Notes: generated by a model from the letters alone, not told the origin. A DNA stretch of 64,000 nt from CAWBQO01 sp963790965 (GCA_963790965.1 CAWBQO010000002.1:62001-126000), one strand, 5' to 3'. Shown: positions 10,019-20,061, counted from the stretch's first letter. Made by a program: numbers and translations.

Positions 10019-11419
10019 ATGCTTCGCCGCACCCTTCCCCTTTTCGTCCTTCTCGCTGCGGCCGTTTCGCTTCCGGCGAGCGGGCAGAAAGCGCTGGAAG
10101 TACCCTACACGCGCTTTCAGCTCGATAACGGGCTTGACGTGGTGCTCCACGCGGACACGTCCGCTCCCGTTGTGAGCACGAACATCTGGTATCACGTCGG
10201 CTCCGGCGATGAGGAGCCGGGGCGCACGGGCTTCGCGCACCTGTTCGAGCACCTGATGTTCGAGGGATCCCGGAACGTGCCCGAAGGAAAGATTGACGAG
10301 TGGCTGCAGGCCTACGGCGGGTCGCCCAATGGTTCGACCACCTCGGACCGGACGAACTATATGCAGACGGTCGCCGCCAATGCCCTCGAACTAACGCTTT
10401 TCATCGAGGCCGACCGCATGGGCACGCTGCTCGATGCTGCCGGGCCGGAAGTGGTAGACAAGCAGCGCGACGTGGTCAAAAATGAACGGCGGCAACGGGT
10501 GGAGAATGCGCCCTACGGCGGCGCGATGATCGCGCTCGAAGAGCACCTTTACCCTGCGGGTCATCCGTACCACTGGCCGACGATTGGATACATGGAGGAC
10601 CTCAGCGCCGCGACCTACGACGACGTTGCGCGTTTCTACCGCACCTGGTACACGCCGGCCAACGCCTCGCTCGTGATCGCGGGGGATATTAACCTTGACG
10701 AGACGCGGCAACTCGTCGAGAAGTGGTTCGGCCCGCTGCCGACCCTCCCGCCGCCGCCTGCTCGCGCGACGCCGCCGCCGGTTCGGCCGGAGGAGACGCG
10801 GCTGGTTATGGAAGATCGCGTGCAGCTTCCCCGTTTGTATATGATGTGGGCGGCCCCGCCCGCCTACGCGCCCGGAACGGCTGCGCTGAACATGGCTGCA
10901 GACCTGCTCGGACGCGGCAAGAACAGCCGTCTCTACAGCCGCCTCGTCTATGACCTTCAGATTGCGCAGGACGTGTCCGTCTTTGCCATGCCGGGCCGAT
11001 TTGGTTCGGCGTTCCTCGTAGTCGCGACGGCTCGGTCCGGCGTCGAACTGGGACGCATCGAGTCGGTGCTACGCGAGGAGATCGCACGTCTTGCCGCGGC
11101 TCCGCCGGAGCCGGATGAAATGGAGCGGGCACTTGCGCGACTGGAGACGGCCTTCTTCCGCGGCCTGGAGCGGGTGTCGGACAAGGCCGACGACCTCAAC
11201 TCGTATCTTTTCTACACGGGCAATCCCGACTACTTCAACGAGGACCTGGCCTCTTACCGGGCGCTCTCGGCAAGCGACCTCAGCGCGGTTGTCGCGACAT
11301 ACGTCAAGGGATCTGCGCCCGTCGTTCTGAGCGTCGTTCCGATGGGTCAGCCGGAAGTCGCCGCGCCGGAGAGCGGCGCCGTCAGCATGAACGACCCCAA
11401 GCCTGAGACCTCCCGATGA
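10019..11419 (+). CDS. M16 family zinc metallopeptidase, catalytic subunit
   Basis: Pitrilysin-type (M16) peptidase of 466 residues. The ATG at 10019 starts a signal peptide (LFVLLAAAVSLPASGQ), so it acts in the periplasm or envelope. The inverted zinc motif HLFEH is present (H74, E77 catalytic, H78), and the third ligand is probably E156 in VVKNERRQ. The protein is about half the size of a two-domain pitrilysin, as expected when active and inactive halves are separate genes. The stop overlaps the start of the next gene (ATGA, 11416-11419), giving translational coupling with the non-catalytic partner. The two presumably form a heterodimer degrading small peptides; substrate unknown. Confidence 0.93.
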   Translation: MLRRTLPLFVLLAAAVSLPASGQKALEVPYTRFQLDNGLDVVLHADTSAPVVSTNIWYHVGSGDEEPGRTGFAHLFEHLMFEGSRNVPEGKIDEWLQAYGGSPNGSTTSDRTNYMQTVAANALELTLFIEADRMGTLLDAAGPEVVDKQRDVVKNERRQRVENAPYGGAMIALEEHLYPAGHPYHWPTIGYMEDLSAATYDDVARFYRTWYTPANASLVIAGDINLDETRQLVEKWFGPLPTLPPPPARATPPPVRPEETRLVMEDRVQLPRLYMMWAAPPAYAPGTAALNMAADLLGRGKNSRLYSRLVYDLQIAQDVSVFAMPGRFGSAFLVVATARSGVELGRIESVLREEIARLAAAPPEPDEMERALARLETAFFRGLERVSDKADDLNSYLFYTGNPDYFNEDLASYRALSASDLSAVVATYVKGSAPVVLSVVPMGQPEVAAPESGAVSMNDPKPETSR

Positions 11420-12858
11420 ACCGTCTTCTTTGCGCCACGCTCGCGTTCGGTTTTGCTCTTTTCACCCTCACGGCAGAGGCCCAGACCCTCGTTCCGCCGC
11501 CCGCCCCCGGTCCCGCGCAAGCGCTACGGACACCGCCCGTTCAGACCTTCTCGCTGCCCAACGGCCTCGAGGTGTTTCTGATGGAGAAACACGAGGTGCC
11601 GGTTGTTCAGGCCAACTTGCTCGTCCGCGCCGGGTCCGTCAACGATCCGAGCGACGCCTGGGGCCTGGCCACCCTGACGGCCGACCTCATGGACGAAGGT
11701 GCGGGCGGTCGCTCGGCGCTGGAACTCTCCGCCGCCTTTGAAAGGCTCGGGGCTTACTTTTCCATCGGAGCCGGACGCCACGAAATTGCCCTGCGCCTCT
11801 ACGCGCCTGCTTACCGGCTGGATGAGGCCCTTACGCTCGTTGCCGATGTGGTTACTGAGCCGCAGTTTGCAACGGACGAGTTGGAACGGCTGCGCACGCA
11901 GTCCCTCACCGAACTCTTGCAGAGCTTCGACAATCCAGGCGCTATCGCAGGCGAGCTGGTGTCCGAGTCGCTGTACGGCCGGGACCATCCATACGGCCAC
12001 CGCGCGGCAGGGTTGGAGAGCGGACTGAGGGAAATTTCAGCCGGAGACGTGCGGGGCTTCTACGAGAAGTTCATCCGCCCGAACAACGCTTCCCTGGTGG
12101 TCGTAGGGGACGTGACGGCAGATTCTCTCCGGTCGATGCTCGAGTCGACGCTGGGAAACTGGAAGCCCGCGGTGGTCGAGGCGGCACCTATGTCCGGCTT
12201 TCAACAGGTGGAGGGACGCAGGGTGTTGCTCGTCGATAAACCCGGCGCGGCGCAGTCGGCCGTGCGTCTGGCGCGCCTCGGCGTAGACCGCTCCACGCCC
12301 GATTACTTCGCTCTTGAAGTGCTCAATACCGTGCTCGGAGGGTCGTTTACGTCGCGGCTCAACCAGAATCTTCGGGAAGACAAAGGCTACACCTACGGCG
12401 CGCGCTCGGGTTTTGATTACAGGCCCTACCCCGGCCCGTTCGTGGCCGGAGCGGACGTCCAGACTGCCATCACTGCACCGGCCGTGACCGAGTTTTTGAA
12501 AGAGCTTACCGGCATTCGCGGAGCGATTTCCGAAGAAGAGATTGACCGAGCGCGCAATCTGCTCATTTTCGGCTATGCGCAGGATTTCCAGTCGGTCGCG
12601 GACGTTGCCTCGCACCTCGAGGAGGTTGTCCGTTTCGGTTTGCCGCTCGACTATTTTACGAAGTACGCGAGCGAGATTCGGAGCGTCACCACGGCCGATG
12701 TCATGCGCGTGGCCCAGCGGTACATCGACCCGGAGAACATGAACATCTTCATCGTGGGAGATCGGTCAGCAATCGAGTCGTCGCTTCGCTCGCTCAACGT
12801 CGGCGAGGTGGAAATTCGCTCGATCGAGAGTGTGCTCGGACCGAAACCAGCGCTGTAG
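11416..12858 (+). CDS. M16 family peptidase-like protein, non-catalytic subunit
   Basis: 480 residues with a signal peptide (LFTLTAEAQ). It has the M16 fold (FSLPNGLEVFLMEKHEVPV, VRAGSVNDPSDAWGLATLTA), but where the catalytic subunit has HLFEH this one reads TLTADLMDEG, so the zinc ligands and the catalytic Glu are gone. The C-terminal M16 half retains the RLNQNLREDKGYTYGARSGF segment used in substrate binding. It overlaps the upstream active subunit by four bases. This matches known M16B heterodimers in which one subunit binds zinc and the other supplies the substrate-binding arginine and tyrosine. Confidence 0.92.
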   Translation: MNRLLCATLAFGFALFTLTAEAQTLVPPPAPGPAQALRTPPVQTFSLPNGLEVFLMEKHEVPVVQANLLVRAGSVNDPSDAWGLATLTADLMDEGAGGRSALELSAAFERLGAYFSIGAGRHEIALRLYAPAYRLDEALTLVADVVTEPQFATDELERLRTQSLTELLQSFDNPGAIAGELVSESLYGRDHPYGHRAAGLESGLREISAGDVRGFYEKFIRPNNASLVVVGDVTADSLRSMLESTLGNWKPAVVEAAPMSGFQQVEGRRVLLVDKPGAAQSAVRLARLGVDRSTPDYFALEVLNTVLGGSFTSRLNQNLREDKGYTYGARSGFDYRPYPGPFVAGADVQTAITAPAVTEFLKELTGIRGAISEEEIDRARNLLIFGYAQDFQSVADVASHLEEVVRFGLPLDYFTKYASEIRSVTTADVMRVAQRYIDPENMNIFIVGDRSAIESSLRSLNVGEVEIRSIESVLGPKPAL

Positions 12859-12875
12859 AAGCCCGCGTGCGGGCG

Positions 12876-13154
12876 TTACGCCACGTGTTTGTCGAGGTAA
12901 GCCTCGACGGTGGACTGGATGCGGCCGCGCATCACGCGAAGTACCGGGCCGGTGATCATCTGGAAGTGGATGAAGTCGTCGCCCACGTGGAGAACGCCTC
13001 GCGCACCCCCGCCTGAGAAGACCAGCGTGTCCTCATCCCAGCCGTACCGGCCGGGCGCTTGCCTTGTGAGCGACCGGGCGAGCGCCTCCGCTTGCTCCTT
13101 GACGGCGTGCTTGTTCATGCCGTGCCGCCTTAGAATATCGATGTCAGGCTTCAT
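12876..13154 (-). CDS. Polyhydroxyalkanoic acid system-type small protein
   Basis: 92 residues from the ATG at 13154; a longer in-frame start at 13190 is possible. The sequence (MKPDIDILRRHGMNKHAVKEQ, then GDDFIHFQMITGPVLRVMRG, and an ending in IQSTVEAYLDKHVA) matches the small conserved PHA_gran_rgn-type family, which folds as a helix plus antiparallel sheet. There is no PHA synthase in the window, so the link to polymer granules is only by family name. The gene stands alone, convergent with the M16 operon and divergent from the M14 peptidase. Confidence 0.7.
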   Translation of the reverse strand: MKPDIDILRRHGMNKHAVKEQAEALARSLTRQAPGRYGWDEDTLVFSGGGARGVLHVGDDFIHFQMITGPVLRVMRGRIQSTVEAYLDKHVA

Positions 13155-13337
13155 AGGGCGAGATGAAAGTGGGAATGACGACCGGCTCATTAGACCTACT
13201 CTCGTCCGAGCCGGTTTCGGATTGAGCGGCGGGTGGCTGTACCGGATGCGTGCTTTTTGATGAACCGCGCCGAATCAGTGCGGCCAATGCTGCGTAAGGT
13301 CAGCCGCCGGCCAGACTTCCCCCTACAGCAGATCTTC

Positions 13338-15881
13338 ATGTCGCCCCAAGCCTCCGCCCCGCTCCGCCTCTTCGCCGGACTGCTCATCGGTATCGTTTTC
13401 GGAGGCAGCCTTGCCCGAGACGGGTTCGCTCAAGGCGTCCCTGCTTCTCCTACGGAGTTTCTTGGCTACGCGACGGGCGAGGCGTTCACGCCCCATCACC
13501 GCGTCGTCGACTACTTCGAGCAGCTTGCCGAGACCTCTCCACGTGTCCATCTGGAGCCGTACGGACAGTCCGTAGAAGGCCGCGCCCTCTTCGCAGCGTT
13601 CATTTCCTCGCCGGAAAACATCGCGCGTCTGGAGGCGATTCGCGGGGACAATCTTCGCCGCGCCTCAATCGAGCCGGGAGCAGCGTCTGCCGAGTCGCCC
13701 GTTCTCGTGTGGCTCAGCTATAACGTGCATGGAAACGAAGCGTCCTCGACAGAGGCGGCGATGGAGACGGCTTTCCGCCTCGCGACGGGCAACGGGGGCG
13801 CGGACCTCGCCTGGCTCGACGACGTGGTGGTCGTGATCGACCCGGCACTAAACCCCGACGGACGGGAGCGGTATGTGCGGCAGTTCGAGAGCCTTCGCGG
13901 CCGCTGGCCGGACGTCCATCCGGAGGCGCGCGAACACCGCCGGGAGTGGCCGGGAGCAAGGACGAACCACTACCTCTTCGACCTGAACCGAGATTGGGCG
14001 TGGCAGGTGCAGCCGGAATCGAAAAGGCGGGTTGCGCTCTACAATCGCTGGTTGCCGCAGGTACACGTCGACTTCCACGAGCAGTCGATCGATGACGGCT
14101 ACTATTTCGCTCCGGCGGCAGCGCCGCTCCACCCGGCCGTGACGGACTGGCAGCAGGCGTTTCAGGAGCGGATCGGCCGCAGCAATGCCCGGCGCTTTGA
14201 TGCGGAAGGCTGGCTTTACTTCACGGGCGAGAGCTTTGATCTGCTCTATCCGAGTTACGGCGACTCCTGGCCGACCTTCAGCGGAGCGGTGGGCATGACG
14301 TATGAACAGGCCGGACAGGAAGAGGCCGGTCTGCGGGGACTTATGGAAGAGGGGGACACGCTCTCGCTTGAGCAGCGCATTCGCCACCACGTGGCCACAG
14401 GGCTTTCTACTGTTGCGACGGCCGCCGCGTCGCGCGCCGAGCTTCTGGAGGCTTTCGCGCGGTTTTACAATCCCGCCGAGAGGCCGACGCTTCCCTACCG
14501 CGCCTTCGTCGTCCGGGCGGACACGGCGGCAGACCGGATCGGCGCACTCGCTCGGCTGCTCGACCGGCAGGACATTCGGTACGGCTTCTTGAGGGAGGCG
14601 CAGACGCTCCGGGGCCGCAATTATCTGACGAGCAACGAAGCGCGTTTTACGGCGACCGAAGGCGACCTCGTGGTATCTACTGACCAGCCGAAGGGCGTGC
14701 TCGCCTCCGTCCTCTTTGACCCCTCCCCTGCCCTTTCCGACTCGCTCACCTACGACATCACTTCCTGGGCGCTCCCGCACGTGTTCGGGCTGGACGCTTA
14801 TGCCGTTCTCGCTCCGGTAGAGGGACGGACCGAAGACGAGCCTCTCAGGCCCGCGCAGCCGCCGCTGCCGGCATCTGCCTTTGCCTACATCGCCCGGTGG
14901 CAATCGCCGGAAGATGCGGCTTTTCTCGCTTCGCTCCTGCGGGCGGGCGTTCGGGTGCGCATGGCAACCGAGCCTTTCAAGCTCGCTGACGATTCCTTCG
15001 CCCGGGGAACGCTCCTCATTGCCAAAGGCGCAAACGGCGCGCTCGGTACAACCTTCGACAGCCTCGTTCAGGACTCGGCGCGCGCGCATGGCAGGCGCAT
15101 CTGGGCCGCTTCGACGGGGTTGACTCCGGGTGGGCTGGACCTTGGATCTGCCACCTTTCGCAGCATCGCGCCGCCCCGCGTGGCAGTGCTGAGCGGCGAA
15201 CCCGCGTCCCCGTACAGCCTCGGCGAGATCTGGTACCATTTTGACTACGAACTCGGCTACCCGACCACCCTGATCGACAGCGAAGATCTAACGGCCACAA
15301 CCCTGGCCGACTACACGGTTCTGGTGCTGCCCGAAGGCAGCTATGACGCCTACTTCAAAGACGGCAAGTGGAACGAACTGCTGACCTGGGTGCGCGAAGG
15401 CGGGCGACTCGTCGCCGTTGGGAAAGCCGCCTACGCGCTCGCCGGCCGTGAGGGGCTGAGCCTCCAGCCAAAGGAGAAGTCAGGGGAAGACACAACGCAG
15501 GTTCGACGCACGCCTTACGCAGCCCGTCGGCGCGACGAGGTGTCTGATGACGTACCGGGGAGCCTCTTCCGCGTGGCGGTAGATGTGACACACCCGCTCG
15601 CCTTCGGGTACGGCGACACCTATGTCGCGCTCAGACGCGGGGCGGACGCGGCCGCTCTGCTGAAAGACGGCTGGAACGTGGGCGTACTCGAAAGCGGTGT
15701 TCCGTTGAGCGGCTTCGCCGGGCATGGAGCGCAGGCGAAAATCGAAGGAACGCTCGCCTTCGGAACAGAGCAAGTGGGCGAAGGGGTCGTCGTTTATCTC
15801 ATGGACAACCCGCTCTTCCGCGGTTTCTGGTATAACGGGGAAGTGCTGTTCGATAACGCCGTGCTCGCACCGCTGCGGTAG
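13338..15881 (+). CDS. M14 family zinc carboxypeptidase, secreted
   Basis: About 847 residues from the ATG at 13338, which gives a signal-like hydrophobic stretch (LRLFAGLLIGIVFGGSLA). The N-terminal half is a zinc carboxypeptidase domain: first zinc ligands in NVHGNEASSTE (HxxE), the DPALNPDGRERY substrate segment, and the third zinc His in VHVDFHEQS. The C-terminal half has a glutamine-amidotransferase/DJ-1-like look (VAVLSGEPASPYSLGEIWYH, TVLVLPEGSYD), an arrangement common in Bacteroidota M14 proteins. It is probably periplasmic or outer-membrane associated. It converges on the penicillin-binding protein gene with only nine bases between the stop codons. Confidence 0.92.
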   Translation: MSPQASAPLRLFAGLLIGIVFGGSLARDGFAQGVPASPTEFLGYATGEAFTPHHRVVDYFEQLAETSPRVHLEPYGQSVEGRALFAAFISSPENIARLEAIRGDNLRRASIEPGAASAESPVLVWLSYNVHGNEASSTEAAMETAFRLATGNGGADLAWLDDVVVVIDPALNPDGRERYVRQFESLRGRWPDVHPEAREHRREWPGARTNHYLFDLNRDWAWQVQPESKRRVALYNRWLPQVHVDFHEQSIDDGYYFAPAAAPLHPAVTDWQQAFQERIGRSNARRFDAEGWLYFTGESFDLLYPSYGDSWPTFSGAVGMTYEQAGQEEAGLRGLMEEGDTLSLEQRIRHHVATGLSTVATAAASRAELLEAFARFYNPAERPTLPYRAFVVRADTAADRIGALARLLDRQDIRYGFLREAQTLRGRNYLTSNEARFTATEGDLVVSTDQPKGVLASVLFDPSPALSDSLTYDITSWALPHVFGLDAYAVLAPVEGRTEDEPLRPAQPPLPASAFAYIARWQSPEDAAFLASLLRAGVRVRMATEPFKLADDSFARGTLLIAKGANGALGTTFDSLVQDSARAHGRRIWAASTGLTPGGLDLGSATFRSIAPPRVAVLSGEPASPYSLGEIWYHFDYELGYPTTLIDSEDLTATTLADYTVLVLPEGSYDAYFKDGKWNELLTWVREGGRLVAVGKAAYALAGREGLSLQPKEKSGEDTTQVRRTPYAARRRDEVSDDVPGSLFRVAVDVTHPLAFGYGDTYVALRRGADAAALLKDGWNVGVLESGVPLSGFAGHGAQAKIEGTLAFGTEQVGEGVVVYLMDNPLFRGFWYNGEVLFDNAVLAPLR

Positions 15882-15890
15882 CGACCTGCG

Positions 15891-18467
15891 TCACGGGCCG
15901 TCCGGGACCGGGGGCAGGTCGGGTTGCTGGCGGTTCAGACGTTCTATCTCCGTCAGGCCGTCGTCCTGAGCATCCTGAGCATTCGCGGGTTCAGGTGCGG
16001 ACGTCTCCTGCCCGGCTCTGTCCGGCGTCTGGGGCGTTTCTACAGCGACCTGTTCTTCGTCGTCGAATGCGGCATCAGGAAGTTTGGGCGTGGCGCGGCG
16101 ACGGTTGAGCGAATCAGAGGGCGCGCGCTCCTCATCGGAGACCTCATCATCCCCATTCTCCCAGTCCACCTCGTCCTGAGGCGTATAATCCCATCGGTCA
16201 TACGCCCAGCGGTCGCCGGCGAGTGAATCGCCGACGCGCTGGAGCGAGTCGAGGTACTCGGGGCTGCTGTAGTAGTCCGCGTTCTGCATGGGCAACGAGG
16301 GTGCCGGGGCGACGTAGCCTGGCGGTGCCTCGAAGCTTGCTTGAGGCAGATCAATTGCCTTAACGAAGTTGCCCACGACATAGAGCGCGTTGTGCGAACC
16401 CTGTCCCCAATAACTGGAGCGGAACGTGAGGGCCGGGCGGCTGAAACCGATCCAGGACGCCATTACGAGGTCGGGATGCACGAGCATGAACCAGCCGTCC
16501 GCGCCGTTCTGCGTGGTCCCGGTCTTGCCGGCAAGGTCGCCGCGCATTCCAAAGACGGAGCGGATGCGCTGCCCAGTGCCATAGTCGACGACGCCGCGCA
16601 TCATGTCGAGGACCGTGTACGCCGTCGAGGCCGAAATCACGTTCTCGGGATCGGGAGAGAAGGTCGCCAGCACCTTGCCCGTGCGGTCCTCTATCCTCGT
16701 AACCACGATAGGCTCGATATAATTGCCGCCGTTGGCCAGCGTGCCATAGGCGGAGGCCATTTCGAGCAGAGACACGTCGCTCGTGCCAAGACCAATGGAC
16801 GGGACCGCGTCGAGATCACTCTGGATCCCCATTCTGTGCGCGTAGTCGGCTACGCGGCCCGGACCCACCTCTTGAACGAGCTGCGCCGTGACCGTGTTTT
16901 TCGAATAAGCCAGAGCATCGCGCAGTGTCAGCAGTTGCCCGGTAGACGATCCGACGTTGGTCGGACGCCAGCGGCGCTTCGTGTCCGGGTCGACGTACTC
17001 GATCACCTCATCGCGGAACTCGTCTTCCGGCGAAAAGCCGTTGTCGATTGCGGCGGTGTAGACGAAGGGCTTAAAGGTCGAGCCGGGCTGCCGCTTGGCG
17101 AGCGCCACGTGGTCGTACTGCTCGTCTTCAAAGCTTCGCCCGCCGACCCAGGCCCGCACCTGTCCCGTCCGCGGATCGAGGGCGACAAAGCCGACCTCGA
17201 GACGGCTCTCCTTCGCCTTTAGCGAATCCATGAAGGCCGCATCGCCCTGAAGGCGGTCCAGGGCTGCTTGCGGCGCTTCTCCCGCTTCGACGGCCTTCCG
17301 GTAGCGCTCGCTCTGCTTTACGTAGGACGCCACGATGCGCGGATTGGAATCCCAGAAGTAAGCAAAGGGGCTGACATTCTTCTCGTAGGACACATAGTCG
17401 GCCGAGTTGGACGAGAAGTACGGCGACTGGCGGCGGCTCCATTCCACCGCCCCGACGGCCTGGTAGCGGTCGCCCATCGTCACGACCGCTTCTTGCGCCG
17501 CTTGCTGCATCTTCGAATCGAGCGTCGTGTGAATGCGCAGGCCGTCGCGGTAAAGGTTGTAACCGCGCTCCTCCGCCCACTCGCCAAGGTACTGCCGCAG
17601 GTATTCGGCAAAAAATGGTGCGAGGTTGTCGGTGCGTGAGAGCCGCCGGAAGCGCAGCTTGGTCGGGCGATCCCGAAGGCGGGCGAAGTCTTTCTGGGAG
17701 AGATAGCCGGATTTGGTCATTTGCTCCAGCACGACATTGCGTCGCTCCTGGCTTCGCTCCGGGTTACGAACGGGGTTGTAGAAGACCGTGCCTTTAAGCA
17801 TCCCGACAAGCGTAGCGGCCTCTTCGATCGTGAGGTCAAGGGCAGGTTTTTGGAAGTACGTTTCCGCCGCCGCCTCGATGCCGAAAGCGTTGTACATGAA
17901 CGGAACGGTGTTCAGGTACATTTCGAGAATCTGGTCCTTTTCGTACATATCCTCCAGGCGGAGCGCGGTGAGCCACTCTTTGAACTTGCGCGTGTAGGCG
18001 AAGTCGTCCTGAATGTCCGAAAAGGCGTTGCGGGCGAGCTGCATCGTAATGGTCGAGCCGCCCTGACGGTCGCCGCCGATGGTTTTGAAGACAGAGCCGA
18101 TGGTGCGCTGCACGTCGACGCCGCTGTGCTCGTAGAAACGTTTGTCTTCGGTGGCAATGAGCGCCTGCGGGACGAAGGCGGACATCGAGTCCAACGGTAT
18201 CCACGTCCGGTTCTCATCGCTGTAACGGGTGATCTCCTCTCCGTCGGCTGTGTAGACGATGGACGCTTCCATGACTTTCGCGTCCTGAAGCTGATCGACG
18301 CTCGGCACCTGAAAGAAAAGGACGGCCATGAGCGCGAACATGGCCGCCACGCCGAGAGCTGCAACGAGTACAAGGAGGGTGCCCACGCGCTGCTCGGGGG
18401 AGCGCAGGTTCTCGCGAATACCCGGCCGTTCGTAGCGTCTTTGGCCGATCTTGTTGAAGGAGAGCAT
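15891..18467 (-). CDS. mrcA: Class A penicillin-binding protein (PBP1A type)
   Basis: Bifunctional peptidoglycan glycosyltransferase/transpeptidase of 858 residues. One N-terminal membrane anchor (LLVLVAALGVAAMFALMAVL) precedes the GT51 domain (EDKRFYEHSGVD, with the catalytic Glu in this motif; GGSTITMQLARN). The transpeptidase domain has SxxK (QPGSTFKPF), SxN (YSKNTV) and KTG (LAGKTGTTQNG). A long acidic C-terminal tail (NGDDEVSDEERAPSD, then Pro/Gln-rich) follows the catalytic domains and is probably disordered. It is a single gene; the 500-bp region upstream should carry its promoter. The symbol is assigned by family and no finer subclass is claimed. Confidence 0.95.
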   Translation of the reverse strand: MLSFNKIGQRRYERPGIRENLRSPEQRVGTLLVLVAALGVAAMFALMAVLFFQVPSVDQLQDAKVMEASIVYTADGEEITRYSDENRTWIPLDSMSAFVPQALIATEDKRFYEHSGVDVQRTIGSVFKTIGGDRQGGSTITMQLARNAFSDIQDDFAYTRKFKEWLTALRLEDMYEKDQILEMYLNTVPFMYNAFGIEAAAETYFQKPALDLTIEEAATLVGMLKGTVFYNPVRNPERSQERRNVVLEQMTKSGYLSQKDFARLRDRPTKLRFRRLSRTDNLAPFFAEYLRQYLGEWAEERGYNLYRDGLRIHTTLDSKMQQAAQEAVVTMGDRYQAVGAVEWSRRQSPYFSSNSADYVSYEKNVSPFAYFWDSNPRIVASYVKQSERYRKAVEAGEAPQAALDRLQGDAAFMDSLKAKESRLEVGFVALDPRTGQVRAWVGGRSFEDEQYDHVALAKRQPGSTFKPFVYTAAIDNGFSPEDEFRDEVIEYVDPDTKRRWRPTNVGSSTGQLLTLRDALAYSKNTVTAQLVQEVGPGRVADYAHRMGIQSDLDAVPSIGLGTSDVSLLEMASAYGTLANGGNYIEPIVVTRIEDRTGKVLATFSPDPENVISASTAYTVLDMMRGVVDYGTGQRIRSVFGMRGDLAGKTGTTQNGADGWFMLVHPDLVMASWIGFSRPALTFRSSYWGQGSHNALYVVGNFVKAIDLPQASFEAPPGYVAPAPSLPMQNADYYSSPEYLDSLQRVGDSLAGDRWAYDRWDYTPQDEVDWENGDDEVSDEERAPSDSLNRRRATPKLPDAAFDDEEQVAVETPQTPDRAGQETSAPEPANAQDAQDDGLTEIERLNRQQPDLPPVPDGP

Positions 18468-18965
18468 GAAGCGTTACTTATTAGAGCGTCAGATTAGTCG
18501 TTCTTTCCGCGCCGTCGTGGCGAGGCAGGGTGTTCTACAACGGCTAAGAGCCGTAGACCTGTGCCCGCCGTAAAGAATTCGGAAAGAGCCGCTGTGCCCG
18601 GCCGCCGCGCCCCTGGGTGAACGCAGAGTGCCAGTCATTCGAGTCTGCCTTCTGCGGGACTTCATCTAAAGGTGCGGAGGGGTTCAGGTTCGACGATCCC
18701 GTGGCGGGCGGCACGCGCCTTGTGCGAAGCTTGTATCTGCAATTGCAGTCTCCAGTCTTTTGCCCGCAAGCAATGCCGCAAGAAGGAGTTCTTACAGTCT
18801 CTTTTTCGCGTGTTCTGGCGGGAGTAGGCACATGGAGTCTGCAATGTTTGTACTTTGCTCGGCGTCGCAAGGGGGTTTTCTAAGGCAGCGCGTGGCCCCT
18901 TTCGCCGGCACCTCTACGACGGGCTTAGACGGGTGACGGCCTTCGGATCTAAAAGATTTCACGAC
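18468..18965. other. Intergenic region between divergent PBP and acetyltransferase genes
   Basis: About 500 bases without a convincing gene. Small open frames on both strands here have Cys/Arg-rich translations and no family resemblance. The region must hold the divergent promoters of the PBP and GNAT genes; I see no strong hairpin or repeat in it. Confidence 0.6.
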
Positions 18966-19493
18966 ATGTCGCATTTCATGCAGCCGCCTTTCAACGTTCG
19001 CGTCGCCGGGCCGCAGGACGCCGAGGCGATCGTGTCGCTCATTCTGGAGTTGGCAGAATACGAGCGGCTTACGCATGAAGCGGTGCCCGATGTGCCCTCT
19101 CTTCGCCTGCACCTCTCTCGCGAGGCGCAGCCGCGCGCCCACGCCTTCGTTGCCGAGGTGGAGGGCCAGGTCGTTGGGTTTGCGCTCTATTTTTATACCT
19201 ACTCCACGTTCCTTACGCGCTGGGGCGTCTATCTGGAGGACCTATACGTCCGCGCAGCCCACCGCGGGAGGGGGATCGGTCTGGCGCTCTTTCGCGCGGT
19301 AGCGTCGGAAGCGGTGGAACGCGGTTGCCGGCGCATGGACTGGGCGGTACTCGACTGGAACGAGCCGGCGATTGGGTTCTACAAGCGGCTTGGTGCCGAG
19401 ATGAAGTCCGAGTGGCGCACGATGCGCCTCGCAGATGCAGCCCTGGTAAGGGCGGCGGACGGAGGGATGACCAGGAGTGAAGGCGGCCCGTGA
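18966..19493 (+). CDS. GNAT family N-acetyltransferase, SSAT/thialysine-type
   Basis: 175 residues from the ATG at 18966. The acetyl-CoA binding loop is clear (VRAAHRGRGIGLALF, the RGxGxG/A signature), with the typical preceding strand LEDLYV and the following WAVLDWNEPAIGFYKRLGAE. The N-terminal pattern (ILELAEYERLTHE) and the FTYSTFLTRWGVYLEDLYV block are those of the diamine/thialysine acetyltransferase (SSAT-like) branch. The C-terminal 15 residues are extra and poorly conserved-looking. It is cytoplasmic, with no operon partner. Confidence 0.88.
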   Translation: MSHFMQPPFNVRVAGPQDAEAIVSLILELAEYERLTHEAVPDVPSLRLHLSREAQPRAHAFVAEVEGQVVGFALYFYTYSTFLTRWGVYLEDLYVRAAHRGRGIGLALFRAVASEAVERGCRRMDWAVLDWNEPAIGFYKRLGAEMKSEWRTMRLADAALVRAADGGMTRSEGGP

Positions 19494-19593
19494 GCACAAT
19501 GCGAGGCCCGCAGAGTGCTCTGATTTTAGCATTGGATCCTGACGCCAAACATATTATCTTAAGCCTAACAGAAGTCTCCGCTCCCGCGGTTCC

Positions 19594-20004
19594 ATGAAGC
19601 CAGTCATCCTCCTTTTCGCAGTGCTGACACTCGCCCTCGCCCCGGGCGAGGCGGTGGAGATGGAGTTCTTTAACGTGGTGCGGGAGATGCAGTCAGGAGA
19701 TGTCATGGTGACGTGGGCGACGAGCAAGGAGGACGGCGTCGACCACTTCGAGGTACTCTGCCAGACGCCCAACACCATGGGATACCAGGTCGTGGCGACG
19801 GTTCCTGCGCACGGGGCCGCCAAACCGTACAAGGCCGTGCACAGAGGCCTCTATAAGACCAGCGACCTGGAAGCCTCTTACAAACTCGCCGCGGTGCTTG
19901 AAAGTGGATTCCGTGACAATGACGTTAGCGCCCCCGTTTCGGTGAACTACGTGTCCACGGCAATGCGACGGACGTGGGGCAGCATCAAGGCGATGTTTCA
20001 GTAG
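19594..20004 (+). CDS. Small secreted protein, possible fibronectin-III-like fold
   Basis: 136 residues. A signal peptide is evident (PVILLFAVLTLALAPGEA). The mature part has the alternating pattern of a beta-sandwich: EFFNVVREMQSGDVMVTWAT, then DHFEVLCQ and YKLAAVLESGF, much like an FnIII domain with its W and Y core positions. No family is recognised with certainty. It is followed 20 bp later by a strong terminator, so it is probably monocistronic. Confidence 0.6.
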   Translation: MKPVILLFAVLTLALAPGEAVEMEFFNVVREMQSGDVMVTWATSKEDGVDHFEVLCQTPNTMGYQVVATVPAHGAAKPYKAVHRGLYKTSDLEASYKLAAVLESGFRDNDVSAPVSVNYVSTAMRRTWGSIKAMFQ

Positions 20005-20024
20005 AAACGAACGCTTCCGCTCAG

Positions 20025-20056
20025 AAAGCCTCCCGTGCGGAGGCTTTGTTGTTTTT
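20025..20056 (+). terminator. Rho-independent terminator
   Basis: Perfect 9-bp stem AAAGCCTCC / GGAGGCTTT around a CGTGC loop, followed by GTTGTTTTT. It ends the small secreted-protein transcript and, read in reverse (A-rich 5' side), could also serve the convergent gene. Confidence 0.85.
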
Positions 20057-20061
20057 GACGG

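Noticed and set aside
13848..15239. 463-residue open frame on the minus strand
   Set aside because: Antisense shadow of the M14 peptidase in GC-rich sequence.
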